The translations under genes were made by a program, and so were the position numbers. From Galerina marginata (taxonomy: Eukaryota; Basidiomycota; Agaricomycetes; Agaricales; Galerinaceae): a stretch of 64,000 nt of DNA. The stretch is from NCBI GenBank assembly GCA_023014335.1, contig JAECYW010000007.1, positions 2,790,001 to 2,854,000 on the forward strand. The letters are read 5' to 3'. A model generated the notes under the pieces. It was given only the letters and a program-made list of their open reading frames with translations, made no database searches and was not told the origin of the DNA. This document shows positions 12,072 to 24,498 of the stretch, piece after piece; positions within the stretch are counted from its first letter, which is position 1, and every line of letters starts with the position of its first letter.

Positions 12072-14199
12072 GAACATGGTAACATGGTTCATGGGAAGTT
12101 GACAGACGGTTTTGCTGTATATTTAGGTCGATTATTTTAGGCGCGAGGATGTATAAAGGTTGATTCTTTCAAACCCTAGGTGATAGATAATTTCATCAAG
12201 CCATATTTTGACTTATTTTAAACGGCTGAATCTACCCTTTTAAATGGTCAAAACTTCTTGTCTGATGTCACTGCGCATTGAAAGTGTACAACCTATGTAT
12301 ACTGAGGATACCTGGTGTACATACCCACGACCCTCACTCACAGACTTCTCCCATAGGAGTAAGACCTCCTCACGGCTTATCCGAACTCCCCCACGGACGG
12401 ACTCCCAAATTCCAGATCTATGTAGACGACGGGGAATGTCGATCCATGAGATATATCAGGGAGTTTGTCTATCCTCGACTGTCATGACGAAGCATGTATA
12501 CTGGGAACTAGGACGATTCATTCAGCGTCTAATGTAGTAGAATTTTACAGGTCTTTCACATAGCTGCACGCCGGCCAGTGGTTGTTTATCTACGTCTCCT
12601 CGACCCATAACTATATTCACGATATTTAATCTGAAGTCACTCCAGTGTCATGATAATATACAGTCAAGCCTATCTGTACTCCACGACAATCCCCAGATTT
12701 AAACAGCCGGCATTCTTGTTCGGCCAACGGCTGCTCATCGGCCAGAACAGTGGCAGAGCTCTCGAAGCTCTGATCCTGAGGCCCTGCTCGCGATGGTGGT
12801 GGTTTGTCGTGGCTAGCGGGCCTAGCTCATGATAAACGAGCACAGGCGCAGCCATTCTCCAACCTCTTCTTCACATTGGCGACTGCCCTTTTCCTCGTTC
12901 AAAACTGCCAACTGGCGACTTCACGCCAGTGCTGAGTCGATGGCCACGTAAGATACTTGGGGACAGATAAACCTCGAGATCGACGCTGCAGATGAGGCAC
13001 GACACTGTGAATACACATCCGGGAAGGACGGTGATGTTGGACGAAAAGCTGGTATTCCATCATGGGGGGGCAAAATCCGGGCTTATGACTCGGTCTAGCC
13101 ACAGCTGGCGTTCATGGTGGACAAAGCGATAGTTTAGCCGAGCGATGCAATGGATGGGCTGGTGGCGAGCTTACGGAGCCTAGGTTGTACTTGGAGGTCG
13201 GCGTCGAGTATAAACGTCAGAAGCTTGGGCAAGCATGACGATATCAACGTGTTGGTAGAGAAAGCGCTCTTCTGTTTCTCCACGTCACTCGTATAACAAA
13301 CAGTCATTCCAGTTTCTGGCCTCATCCAGGTATCTTGACCCTGTCTTCTCCAGCTAGTCGAGGGCAAACGACAGCGGACCTCATCCTTCGAGTTTAAGTC
13401 GGCAAATACGTCAACTGCCCAAACAAGGTTTCATGGATCAGGCAGCGCCAGACTGAAGGTCCGATTTGAGTCGCGCAAGAGAGAAAGGCTCGAGGCTGCT
13501 TGTACAGCTCAAGGCTGTGAATATGACTGTTGAGGTCGAAGTTGAAGCCAAAATATCGATATGACGATGTGAGGTGCAAGTAAAGCTCATCGTGCAGCCC
13601 TCTCCACTCTCGCCCAGCCTGAGCCACGCACGCCGCTGAACATCAAACTTTGAAAAGTCCGGTCTCCGTCTCCCATTGCGTCGGCCACGTCACCACTCCG
13701 AAACTCGTGTACGCCGTGCAGGGTGGGTGTCGTTGAAGATCCCTTTCTCAAATCACCAACTTCGAGCCTAGGCAGCATCGGGGATGACGCGTTCGGTGCT
13801 GATGTGTTTTCAGCTGGCAGGTTCTCGTTGACATCGAAATTGAGGGTGCACAGGTGCTGCGTCTCCATGCCATCTACATAGGTCATCTACAGCGGATTGA
13901 TGCGCTGGCGGTGAGTTGAGAATACAAGTTCGAGGTGGAGGAGGAGGAGCAAGTAAGGCTGAGACAGCTGATGGAACCCTAGTACTGCGGATGTACGCTC
14001 GTAACGCTGATTGAAGAAAGGAGGGAGAAAGTCGATGAAGAAATCGACACCAAATCTTGCCAATTGGCAGTAGTGGACAGAGAGGGTCGGATACACTGAA
14101 TAAAAGAAACATCAGCTTGATTGTGGTGAGAGTTCTGGCCTCAGCGGAACAGGAAAAAAAAAAGGAATTTCGACAGCTTACCAGAGCGACCAGCTGTTC
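12072..14199. other. Gene-poor interval with decayed sequence
   Basis: The F-box 3' region is followed by scattered open frames below 100 codons. Around 12980-13080 there is a short stretch (GATGAGGCACGACACTG and flanks) that recurs near 52130, so some of this is degenerate dispersed repeat. No gene is supported. Confidence 0.45.
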
Positions 14200-17100
14200 C
14201 ATAGCATGCAGAAAACCGCCGCGACTCGCAACAATGTACGACCCCATATCCACCGGAGCTTGCGGCCCTTCGCGCCCTCCATCTTCATCTCCAAGCCCCG
14301 TATAGAGTTTTGGGCTAAATGCGCAAGGACTGGTCGTCGTAGGCGAAGACGACGAACAGGATTGCTGCTGCTGGTTCGTCATCCCACCAATATCCATTTG
14401 GCTGTTCGAGGGCATGCTCTTCTGCTTGAGCTGAACTAGGAGGGAAGCGTCGTAAAACGCTGAGAACAAAAAACACAGGAATGAGAAAAGTAGAAGGAAG
14501 GGTCAAAGGATCGAAAGAACCGAGGTAGAAAAGACGCCGCGAGAAAATATAGCCAGTAGGGCGGAGGACGGATGATGACCATGTTCGAAGAACTTTGAAA
14601 GGTGAGGAAAAAAGAGCAAGAAGTGAAAAGCGGCACTGAAAGCCGACGCCAACGTTGCCCGCTCGCATTGTAGCCAGATTGACAATTCAAACTTCGGCCT
14701 CGGTGGCGATGTGAGGCCCATAAGGAATTGGCGGAGCCCGGGTCGGAATTGTTGGCTGTCGAAATGCAGCACGATCCAATCTTCTCGCAGGAATTCTTCT
14801 TCTTCTTCTCCTCGTCCTTCTCCTACTCGAAGTTGTTCTCGTCAGCCGTCGGTGTTGAACGCTGAGCTCTTGGTATTGCAGTCAAGCCATGTCACCGAAC
14901 TGTTCGAGTTTGACGATAAACACCAATGTTGACATGCAGGTTGCGACTGGATGTTTGAAGAGTCGAATAGAAAACTTGAGTTGCATCCACTGAGTCGAGG
15001 CCAAACGTCTCGTCCAGCTCGCCCGATGTGCCTCCTTGCCGAAGTTAGACCTCCGTGGCATTATCGGCCAATCGTCTCATCCAGCAAGCCCACTCGTCCG
15101 TTCCTCATCCTCATCCTCCGCCCTTCTCGCCCACCCAACGACTTTCGAATCCCTCACGCACCATCAAGCCATCCTCTTTAACCCGTCAATCTTCCCACAA
15201 AGCCACCTCCGAGGTCGGAAGTTGAGTATATGCGTTCGAAAAGACTCGGAGCGAGGTGCTCTGTCCTCCTAGCCACAACGCCTACTCTGAATCCGCTGGG
15301 AGGGAAAAGGAACGCAAAAGGCAAAGGCTGTGAACTCGTCGGATGAAGGCAGAAGATGTTGACCAGCCAACCAGCCCGTCCGTCTGTTTAGTTGCTCGTC
15401 CTCGTCCTCCCCCTCCTCACGTTTAGCCAGGTCCATGTTCAACAGCACCCCTCGTCTTCGCTCTCCGCCCTTCTCGTCCACCTAATCCACGACTTTCGAA
15501 ACCCAGGCCCAATCAAAGCAACCTTCTTAAACCCGTCAGCATTCCTACAAATGCGAAGCCCGAGGCTGAGTATCTGCGTTCGAAAACACTCGGTCTGTCC
15601 TGATAGCCGCAACGCCTGTTATGAGTCGCTTGGAGGCGAAAGGAACGCAGAAAGCGAAGGCTGAACCAAGCAAGCACCTCGCTGCGAAGGAGTCAGACTC
15701 AGGCAGAGGCGTTGGATCGAGTAAAGGCAAAAATGTTGATAAACTGAGAAAGTGCAATGACGAGAGTTCGTGTTGAGTTGGCACATGTCGATGTCGCTTG
15801 TGCTTGATGAGCTCCAGGACGTATTGTGCGGCGAAGCTGTGGTCAATGTCGATAATCAACGTGGATGCCGTTGGTTGACGGGACGAGAGGCGAGGATGAC
15901 GAGTTCGCTTCTGCGGATGCCCAGAACTCCAATCTCTGAGGCCAGAAACTTCTGGCCCCTTCCTTTTGCCTTCCATCGTTGTCGTCAGCTCTCCTCCCTA
16001 TACCTGCTGCCTTCCATCTTCGTCGTCCCACTTGCACACGAGGTTCCGCTGCTTCGGACAGAGTTGTGGCATGATATGGCAAACATGGATGCAGTAGAGG
16101 GTCAAAGAACTCGTAGTCGGAAGCTCGGAGGAAACTCCGTGAGGCAACGCCGCTTTGCTGGCGGAGTGGGATGTACATATGGTTCGGAGGTAGACGTTGC
16201 TGGCTCTCGTGGTGGATAAAGACAAGATGATTCACAGGGGTAACGACGAGAATCGTGCTCTTCAATTTCGAGCTGGGGGAGCTTGGGTAAAAGGTTGAAG
16301 TTGAAGCTTAAGTTGAAAACAAAAACGAGGTCGGACTGGGGGGCGTAGTCGCTAAGGGCGGCCACAGAAATTTGATGGGTAACCTTCCTTCCTCTCAGCT
16401 TCCTTCCTTTCAGCTTCCCTCCTCCCGTTATTTCTTCGTCACCGTTATTTCTTCGTCAGTGGTATCGCCACAAGAGGAAATGGGTGCGGCGGCAGCTGGT
16501 ATGGGGGTTCCACACTGTGGATGTAGGCAGAATAACGATGGTGGAAAGTGAAAATGATACGGTCGAGTACAGAAGGCGGTATCTGTATGACTTGAGCGTG
16601 AATCTGTCCGAAGCCTCGACGTGATGTACCGGCGGTGCGCCGGATGAGGGGACGGGGGCAGCTGCAATCGATATCGGAAGTGATAGAACTATGGACGAGT
16701 TCGAAAGTCGAACGTTGAGAAAAAATTGCCGCGACATCCTGCCAGAGAGGCAGACGAGACGGAGGAGTACTTCGTTCTGCTCTCGACAGTTGCAGGTATG
16801 GCCTACTGGTGGCGGTAGCATCCAGAAAGGGGCGGAAAGTCTGAATGAAAGGGACGTTAGCCAGTTTGTTAGGGGAAGAACTCGAACAAACAGCGAATAA
16901 ATGAATCAAAATTGGACAATTCAAAGACGGAGGAGAAAATGAGAAGAAAAAGCATACTTACCAGAAAAGCCATACAACAACGACGTGCGGCAAGCCTTAG
17001 CATGAAACCACCGCAAAAACGCGAATTATGCAGCTAGGATATTGCCAAGGACATTGAAGGATGCGGTTGGTAGCTCATGTATGAAAATCGCCAACCGCGC

Positions 17101-17330
17101 ATCTCATCCTGGACCCAGAAACGCAAGGTCAGCAAGAAAAATAATAATGTGGAAAGACCAACTGACAAAGTGAGGTCAAATGGAGGCGGGTTGCCTCCAA
17201 ATCGCTGACTGTACATGAGTATTGTGCTTTAAGGACTTGGCATTTGCACTTGAAGTTGATGAGTAGGGAATTTCATTGTCTACAACGTTCTCTGAGCAGT
17301 TATAAAAGGATGGGGCAGGAAGCATATGCA
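14200..17330. repeat. Dispersed segmental repeat R, copy 1 (left flank of the giant element)
   Basis: This segment aligns by eye, in the same orientation, with 39370-41600. Matching landmarks are TCTCCAAGCCC (14290 and 39450), GGGAAGCGTCGTAA (14443 and 39592), TTGCCCGCT with CAGATTGACA (14656 and 39790), TCAGC(C/T)GTCGG(T/C)GTTGA (14842 and 40231) and CGCGCATCTCATCCTGG (17095 and 41212). Both copies have minus-strand splice-donor-like sites (CTTACC) and a minus-strand reading (YTGLGDEDGGREG in copy 1, ISGLGEEDGKG in copy 2). An old multi-exon minus-strand gene may therefore have been duplicated and then decayed. No intact reading frame spans either copy, and I do not recognise the ancestral protein. 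Confidence 0.6.
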
Positions 17331-17334
17331 CTTC

Positions 17335-17400
17335 ACGCTAAAACGCACCGTGCGCTAAGCCTAACCTCATACCGTACTGGGTGCAGTAACTGGACACGAT
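17335..17400 (+). repeat. Left terminal inverted repeat with 24-bp-periodic ACCGT motif
   Basis: TAAAACGCACCGTGCGCTAAG starts at 17339. ACCGT occurs at 17347 and again at 17371, exactly 24 bp apart. The inverted partner at 36650-36711 has the same 24-bp spacing. Confidence 0.6.
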
Positions 17401-17614
17401 CTGATGATTCAGTGAGTGGATACGGTATTTTGTTAATTTTTGAGTAAATGTGGTTCTTGTGTACCATATCTTGAGACGTGGTTTCAGCCATAGGTGCAAG
17501 AACCTTGAAATACAGGAAGGAGAAACAACATTTTCTAAGGTAGGGGAATGGAATACGCAGCTACCGTATTGTTTCAAGTAGTCAGAATTCAACTATCGAC
17601 GAGTTCTTTTGCTG

Positions 17615-19180
17615 TTGAGAAAATGTAGTAGCGTCCTACCACTTATCGTCAACAGAGTAAATTCGGATTGAACGTACCATCTTCTGGCTGTTGAGGAATT
17701 GTGGTAAGACCCTACAATTTCTCCTCAATGAAGTAAATTTGCCGTCGAAGAATTGTAGTAGCGCCCTACCACTTCTCCTCAACAGAGTAAATTCGGAACG
17801 GACGTACCGGATTTTGCCATTGAAGAATTGTGGTAGCGCCTTATCACTTCTGCTCAACAAATCAAATTCGGAGTGGACGTACCGGATTTTGCCCACAGAG
17901 TAAACTCAGAATGGATGTACCATATTCTGGCTGTTGAGGAATTGTAGTAAGACCCTACAAATTTTCCTCAATGAAGTAAATTTGCCGTCGAAGAATTGTA
18001 GTAGCGCCCTACCACTTCTCCTCAACAGAGTAAATTCGGAACGGACGTACCGGATTTTGTCATTGGAGAATTGTGGTAGCGCCTTATCACTTCTGCTCAA
18101 CAAAGTAGATTCGGAACGGACGTACCGGATTTTGCCAACAGAGGAAATTAAGAATGGACGTACTATATTCCGGTTGTTGAGGAATTATGGTAAGGCCCTA
18201 CCACTTTTCCTAAATGGAGTAAATTTGGAACGCGTACCGGATTTTGCTGTTGGAAAATTGTGGTAGTGCCCTACCACTTTTCCTCAACAGAGTAAATTTG
18301 GAACGGATGTACCGGATTTTGTCATTGGAGAATTGTGGTAGCGCCTTGTCACTTCTGCTCAACAAAGTAGATTTGGAACGGACGTACCGGATTTTGCCAA
18401 CAGAGGAAATTAAGAATGGACGTACTATATTCTGGTTGTTGAGGAATTATGGTAAGGCCCTACCACTTTTCCTCAATGGAGTAAATTTGGAACGCGTACC
18501 GGATTTTGCTGTTGGAAAATTGTGGTAGTGCCCTACCACTTTTCCTCAACAGAGTAAATTTGGAACGGATGTACCAGATTTTGCCGTTGGAGAAATGTGG
18601 TAGCGCCCTACCTTATGTCTCCTCAACAGTGTTTTACTGTCGAAGAACTGTTGTAGTGTTCTACCACTTTTCCTCACCAGCGTAAATTCTGAACCGACAT
18701 ACCACATTTTGGCTGGTTGAGGAATTGTGGTAGGGTGCTACCAATTCTCCTCAGTGAAGTAAATTTCACGTCCGGATTTTTGCTGGTGAAGAATTGTGGT
18801 AGCGCCCTACCACTTATCCTTAACGAAGTATATTCAGAATAGTAGCCTATGACCTGAACAGCCCAATCCTGTGATTATTTGATTAGATACCGTAGATCCT
18901 ATCACTGGCGGTTGTGTGTCAGGGCGCTTTCTGGTTGAGCAATCAATTCGCGCCCTGCCTGCAACACTACGCCATGCGGCTTGCTTGAAAGGCCATGACG
19001 GGCGAGCAGTGGTAGAGCCCTACCACTGCTCTCCCGTCGGAAATCAACGGATTTTGTCATTGAAGAATTGTAGTAGTGCCCTACCACTTTTCGTTGACAG
19101 AGTAAATTTGGTTTGAACGTACCACATTTTATCTGTTGAGGAATTGTAGTAGCACCCTACCACCTTTCTTTAATATTCAG
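17615..19180 (+). repeat. Left subterminal repeat array
   Basis: About 19 imperfect units of roughly 55-80 bp. Each has the palindromic core GTGGTAGxGCxCTACCAC followed by a spacer such as TTCTCCTCAACAGAGTAAAT and CGGACGTACCGGATTTTG. Higher-order copying is visible: the block at 17688 recurs at 17931 (243 bp period), and the block at 18135 recurs almost exactly at 18397 (262 bp period). Short open frames across it are by-products of the repeat. The array resembles clustered transposase-binding sites; that role is inferred. Confidence 0.85.
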
Positions 19181-19584
19181 AAGGCATGTACCGGATTTAT
19201 CCACTCGACCATTGCTGAAATATTGAAACCATATGTACCACATTTTCCAATTGAAATAGATGTGGTAGGCGCATTCAATATTTCCGTGATCTGAAGATTG
19301 TGGTGCGGATGGATGACATTTCTTCGATTTTCCAATCTCAGTACATGCATACTGCATCTCCTCGAATTGAACGATGCAGTTTGCACTTACTATATTTCTT
19401 GTCTCACCCACTGACTGATAAATTGTCGTAGGTGAGTTCGCTATTTTCCACGGAACAAGTCTCTACCATTTATTGACCATATCCCGTACTTCCGAACCTC
19501 ATTTTTTTTTTTTGCTTATTTATGCCAGCAAAATAACAAATTAAGATACTGTTCTTCGTCCCTTGTCCATCTATCCTAGCTAAC

Positions 19585-22500
19585 ATGGAGCCTGATTGCC
19601 CTCGAATCAAGTTCTTCGCAGTTCCATCGTCGCCCACTCAAAGAATCAGTCTAACTCAGCCAGGTTCAGATGCTCAAAGGTCGGAAATTATTACGCCACG
19701 CAAGAACAATGCAGGCTCCCGGCACAAACGGCTCAAAAGGAATCAATCGGAACCAGATAACACGGGAACTGAACTGGTTCCAGTTACTCCAGCTGCACCA
19801 GACTTGCAATATGCAAGCCTTCTCCCCAGCATTACTTCTGTGCCGGCTTCACAACCTGTCCATATTCTAATTGACGACACTCTAAGCAATCAGAGGACAT
19901 CGGATTTGTTGCCGGAATCACCTCAAGACCAAAATTCTTGGCTTGGGGATGACTTTATGGATCCTCCCGACTTCAATATTCCTGTCAATTTCCAAGCCAT
20001 TCAGGATGACTTGGTTACCACCCCTTATCAATATTTTGTGGAGTCTGTATTTGCCGAAGAATGCGGGCTCTATCAGTTGTCTCACCGTCTTTATCTGGTT
20101 CGAGGCTGGAATGAGTTATCCAGAGCAATCACGGTGAGCTAGCTTCCTACATTAGATTAATATCGATCCTGAAGTTTTATGTTCAGACGTCTTGGTATCA
20201 CATGCAGCAAATGAGTATCGGAACTGACCAGGCGTTCGTGTGCGTGTGCCCCAACTATAGACGTGATGGAATATGTTTCCATACTCGGTATATGCTGGAC
20301 TATGGCGATGAGCGTTTTCCTCCAAGCCCAGATATTTTAGGTATGGTCATTGGTCACCAATAAATCAAATGCTAAACGCTCACCCAATGATCAAGAGCTT
20401 GACAATCAACCTATTCTTGCGTTGCGATATCAAGAGGAAGATGATCAAGTTTATTACAATTTAATTTCTACGCCTTCCCGTCGACTTCCTACAATCAAGA
20501 ATCGAGCGGCTGTCGAGTACGTTGGACGAAACGACGGGAGCGGAATATGGACGTGTAACCGAGATATTGGCGTCTTAAACTGTGCACACATTCAGGACGC
20601 TCGGCATTCCCTACAGCAGCACATCCAGGCCGATATCCTTGCCCGTGATCCGACCATAAATGTAGCAGACATACAATATCAGGGTAATTGTCCTTTCTTA
20701 GTCGTTAGAGGCTGGCTAATAAAATGTGAGCTAGACCCACCTGTTCGACAGGCGAGCAGTCGCTCCAATGAATCAGTTTCATACCAACCACTTCCACCCC
20801 CGATCTGGGCCCGAATACCTTCCGATCCATCTCCTCCAACTTTTATCGCGCTTAATGGACCGCCAGAACTCATTTCAATCCTGGGGGAAACATCAACTTG
20901 CTGCTGTAAATCCGAACGAGTGCGATTTGACCCATTTCTAGAGACCATCAAACGGCCTTGCATTATCTACGACCTTAAAACGTCCTGGGATTCTGTTATC
21001 GAACTTCAGCAGTGCTTGACATGCAAAAATCGTTGCGTTGGTCCGGATTGTCGAGAGATTGGCCTCTTCAACTGGAACAACCGAATTCTCTTTACCCATC
21101 ACCTCCTTTATGACTTCATTGCAGCTTACACGACTTCTGAGACACCAATTCGCTCTTGGGTTTCTGTCATGGCTCGGCGATATGAATCCTCCAATGCAGT
21201 CCATCAATTTATTGGCCACCAAACATTTAGTACCGTGTGGTTCTCATTTGTTCGGCTCTTACAGCTTGACGAGAATACAGTGTGCTCAAAATGTGGCCCA
21301 TCCCCAGACGCACTTATATTTGATGGGGTCTCCATCTCATTTAATCGCAGGAACATGCTCTCGTCTATCCAGCCACCGACAATCATCCACCCAGCTAAGT
21401 CATCCATCCGAGATCGTACCATACGTCTCCGCAATCAGCAATTAATTCCAGACTCAACTCTCCGAAAACAAATTAGAATGGTTCTTAGCGGTCCATCCCT
21501 CTTCGCGACAAATCTCCTATCTGGAAATATTGATCTCGATCCTCCCTACCCACCTATCGATTTGAATGATGACAGCTCTGACGATTCCAATTCATCTCAG
21601 GATGAGGATGCTCAGAGAGACAGTTATTCGCGGAAACAGGCTTTGATATCTCGCAAGCGGCAGGCACTCCAAAATCGATTGGATTTGATACCAGTAGTTG
21701 CGGAAAAACTCACTGCTCTTAATCCCAGTTTTGGAACCTTTTTTTCTCATTGGTTTGGACACAATGCGGTATTATCCCAGACGGAACCGCCAACTGTCTA
21801 TCGCACCCTACTTCTTCAGGTGAGCCTTATTTTTTTGTCGTTTTCTCATACACTTAAGAGAATTTATCAATACCAGGTAAATGCGGAAGAGTCTGCATTG
21901 CAAATGATGAACAATCCAGCTATTCAACACCTTCAGGAATTCCTGAAAAGACGTGACCAATCCAGCCTGTCTCATCTCATACATATCCCTGCACTATACA
22001 ACGTAATGCAGTACGAATTCCAGACCTACGGAAATGTTTCAGTCTATACGTATGGACTCTCTCAGTGGCTATTTCTTCGAGCAGAACTTATCCGACGAAC
22101 TCTCATCGTACATGAGACAGACCTACCATCAACTGTACTTGAAGAAGGTGCAGACGACTGGAAAACAGTAAGTTTACGATGTTCTTTCATCGATCATTAG
22201 ATTTAAAATTCTGGTAGACCGGCTGCTACTACCCAATGCCAAAAATACGATACAGACCGGAATACCCTAAACTCAAGGAGGAAAAAGGCATGGATCCCGG
22301 GTCTGAAAATAAAGGGGGTTGTCGGAAATACTACTCAAGGTATTCCCCGAAGAAACTGACGGGTGGGATTATGGTCGCTTGGTGTACCCATAGCATCAGC
22401 TACGGGTTTCACTGTATCCCTCTGGCTGAGGGAAGGAACGACGTCTTTTCTGCCCTGTATACCCGATGGGTGAAGGCTCCTAAGGTCATTGTATACGACT

Positions 22501-22811
22501 TTGCATGCGCTCTTCAGCCCTATTGCATGCTTCGGGAACCGGAATTCTTTCAAGACACACTCTTTGTCATTGATGCTTTTCACGCCCCAGATCATACCAA
22601 GTGCTGCGATTCATCATTTCTCACCACGTATGAAGCCACGGACCCTCGTCTTCTCCGTCTCAACAGCAGTGCTGGGGAATGCGGCAATGGAGGTTTGACT
22701 AGAATCCGAAAGTCGATCAGGTACATGGGGCAGGACAGAGCTATTATATATACGAAGGTATTTTTGTCAATCTGGAATCGACTCCGTATTAAAGGCAATG
22801 AAATTTTGTAA
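19585..22811 (+). CDS. KDZ-family transposase with CxC5/CxC6-type cysteine clusters, 986 aa
   Basis: Exons 19585-20133, 20187-20340, 20396-20683, 20735-21819, 21877-22167 and 22218-22811 join without a stop. Order: a low-complexity N-terminus (1-140); a first Cys segment with VCVCPNY; a CxC5-like cluster (Cys 386-388, 406, 424, 427, 431, 436) followed by GLFNWNNRILFTHHLLYDF; a CxC6-like VCSKCGP at 514-518; and a C-terminal catalytic region. That region has LTGGIMVAWCTHSISYGFHC, VIVYDFACAL (D883), FVIDAFHAPDH (D908) and NSSAGECGN (E943), a plausible D-D-E triad for an RNase H-fold transposase. Known: CxC clusters are DNA-binding appendages of KDZ transposases. The gene is first inside the left array and is likely the mobility gene. 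The 51- and 57-nt introns at 20684 and 21820 are also open in frame, so retained forms are possible. The family call is from motif memory. Confidence 0.88.
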
Positions 22812-23073
22812 ATTTAAATCCATTCAAACATCCTATTGCGAAATACAAGTTCTCTTTCCTATAAAAGCGTCAAGTCGTGAACGACGGATGAGCAGTGCCA
22901 TTTTTTTGCCTCTAAAATGTGGTATGTCTCAACCACAACTTGTAATGTCGGAGTTTTCTCAACTTCCAAAAATTTAGTATGTTAGTACAACATCTCGCTC
23001 ACAAATAAAATGTCTTCCTATGTCACCTTTAATTCGCTCCCTTCCTTGTACATCCACCACCACCATAAGTATC

Positions 23074-24466
23074 ATGGCAACTAGAACGCCACGTATCACT
23101 CGGGCAAGCACTTCGCCTTCGAAATCTCGTGCTGTGCTGCATTGTACACAGTGCCGGGACAAGCCCCTTCGTAGCCAGTGCAAACACAGTCCAGAGGGTC
23201 GGGAGTATCTCAGAGCGCAGGAGGAGGTATTTTACACGAGCTCACTTTGGGTGTTAGATTTTGCTTAACATTATCAGAAGGCGGAGATTTCAAATCATTC
23301 CCGTAATCCTCGCAAGTGCCGAAGGTGTCCCGGAGAACCGCTTCGATCGCAGTGCGAGCATACAAAATCTGGACAACAATTTATCCGTGAACAAGAACTC
23401 TTAAAGGTTCGTTCTCTGCTTTTAACTTCGTCCAATTGATACTGATATCTTGAAGGACCTCTCTACACAAAGTGCGAGTATTCAACACGTCATTCCAGCA
23501 GTTTCGAGCGTCGTAGGTCCACCTTGATTGAACTTAATTGCGGCCTAATATGTCTTTTAGGCAGCGGGACTCCCCATCATGCCGCCAGATCCGTTATCGT
23601 CTCCAGAATGCAGTGCTTCTGGTTGGGTATGTGACTTCCACCTATTTATTCCAAAATATCGCGAGCTCAGGGTACCCGTCCTCAGGTCACTGTCTTGCCA
23701 ATGTCAGGCTTGACACAAGCCCCTGCCGACACCACAAACCACCTTGCATCATCACCTCCGTTGTCTCCAATCGCCGCAGGCACTGCAGAATGTCCTTCCA
23801 CTCCATTTTCTACGTCACAAGGTCAACACACCACACAAAGGAAGGCCCAGGCCAATTATGTGCGCGCTACGAAGGCGAATCCAAAATATGGGTATGTTCG
23901 TGGAGTGATGAGGGGGGCCGATCGACACGGTAACACTTATATTCAATATGGGCGTCGATTTACTGACTATCTACACTGTATTAGAAATTATTCGCAAGCA
24001 TCCCCGACCTGAAGGTATTACCATTTCGAAAACCGCCAGTAGACGATTTCTTGAGAACATGAACCGGATTGTAGAAAAGGTAAGTGTCCTGCTCGTCGAA
24101 CTTATATCGGCTGATTGCCATCACCAGTGCGACGATCTTGCAGCCTCAACGGGGTGTTGGCTTTTTATTGGCGCCCAACATCCTAGCGGCGTAGGCTCTA
24201 CCATACATTATACCTCCCCTCGCTTACTCCGAGATGCGCCGTCAAGAGTTGAGGATATGGCGAACGATATTCATCAACTTATGACTGATTTACTACAGGC
24301 TCGTCGCTCAGATGCTCTTACGCTCGCCGTACAGCTTAAGAAGTCTCAAGCCGAAAAAGATACCATGTCTCTAGAGGTCGAACGTCTTAGAAGTCAAAAC
24401 AGGCAGCTTCAGGACCTTGCAGAGAAACTTGGAGTCGATACACAACTTGATCCACAGTTACTTTAG
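23074..24466 (+). CDS. Protein with two tandem C-x2-C-x8-C-x-H motifs and a C-terminal coiled coil, about 360 aa
   Basis: Exons 23074-23226, 23278-23406, 23456-23516, 23565-23626, 23686-23929, 23985-24079 and 24128-24466 keep one frame for 360 codons. Exon 1 carries CTQCRDKPLRSQCKH (residues 24-38) and exon 2 carries CRRCPGEPLRSQCEH (65-79). These share PLRSQC and four spaced potential zinc ligands each, so they look like an exon duplication of a small zinc-binding module. A Ser/Thr/Pro-rich linker follows, then a region with TGCWLFIGAQHPSG and YTSPRLL. The tail from about residue 300 is a likely coiled coil (EKDTMSLEVERLRSQNRQLQ). The gene lies 260 bp after the transposase gene on the same strand. 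DNA binding as an accessory transposition factor is only inference. An in-frame ATG at 23020 would add 18 residues. I know no named family for it. Confidence 0.7.
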
Positions 24467-24498
24467 TTTACCATTGATGATTATTTGTGTAAATACTC

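Noticed and set aside
13810..14469. 219-codon minus-strand frame starting MFSAFYDASLL
   Set aside because: It reads through likely splice sites, and the equivalent in repeat R copy 2 is broken. It is probably a relic of an old exon and not a present gene.
17691..18528. Open frames of 70-110 codons with LPLLLNRVNSERTYRIL-type repeats
   Set aside because: They only reflect the repeat unit happening to lack stops; the same protein pattern appears in several frames and in the inverted array.
17615..19180. CRISPR-like array
   Set aside because: The units vary, the spacers are also repeated, and the genome is clearly eukaryotic with introns. It is a transposon subterminal array.
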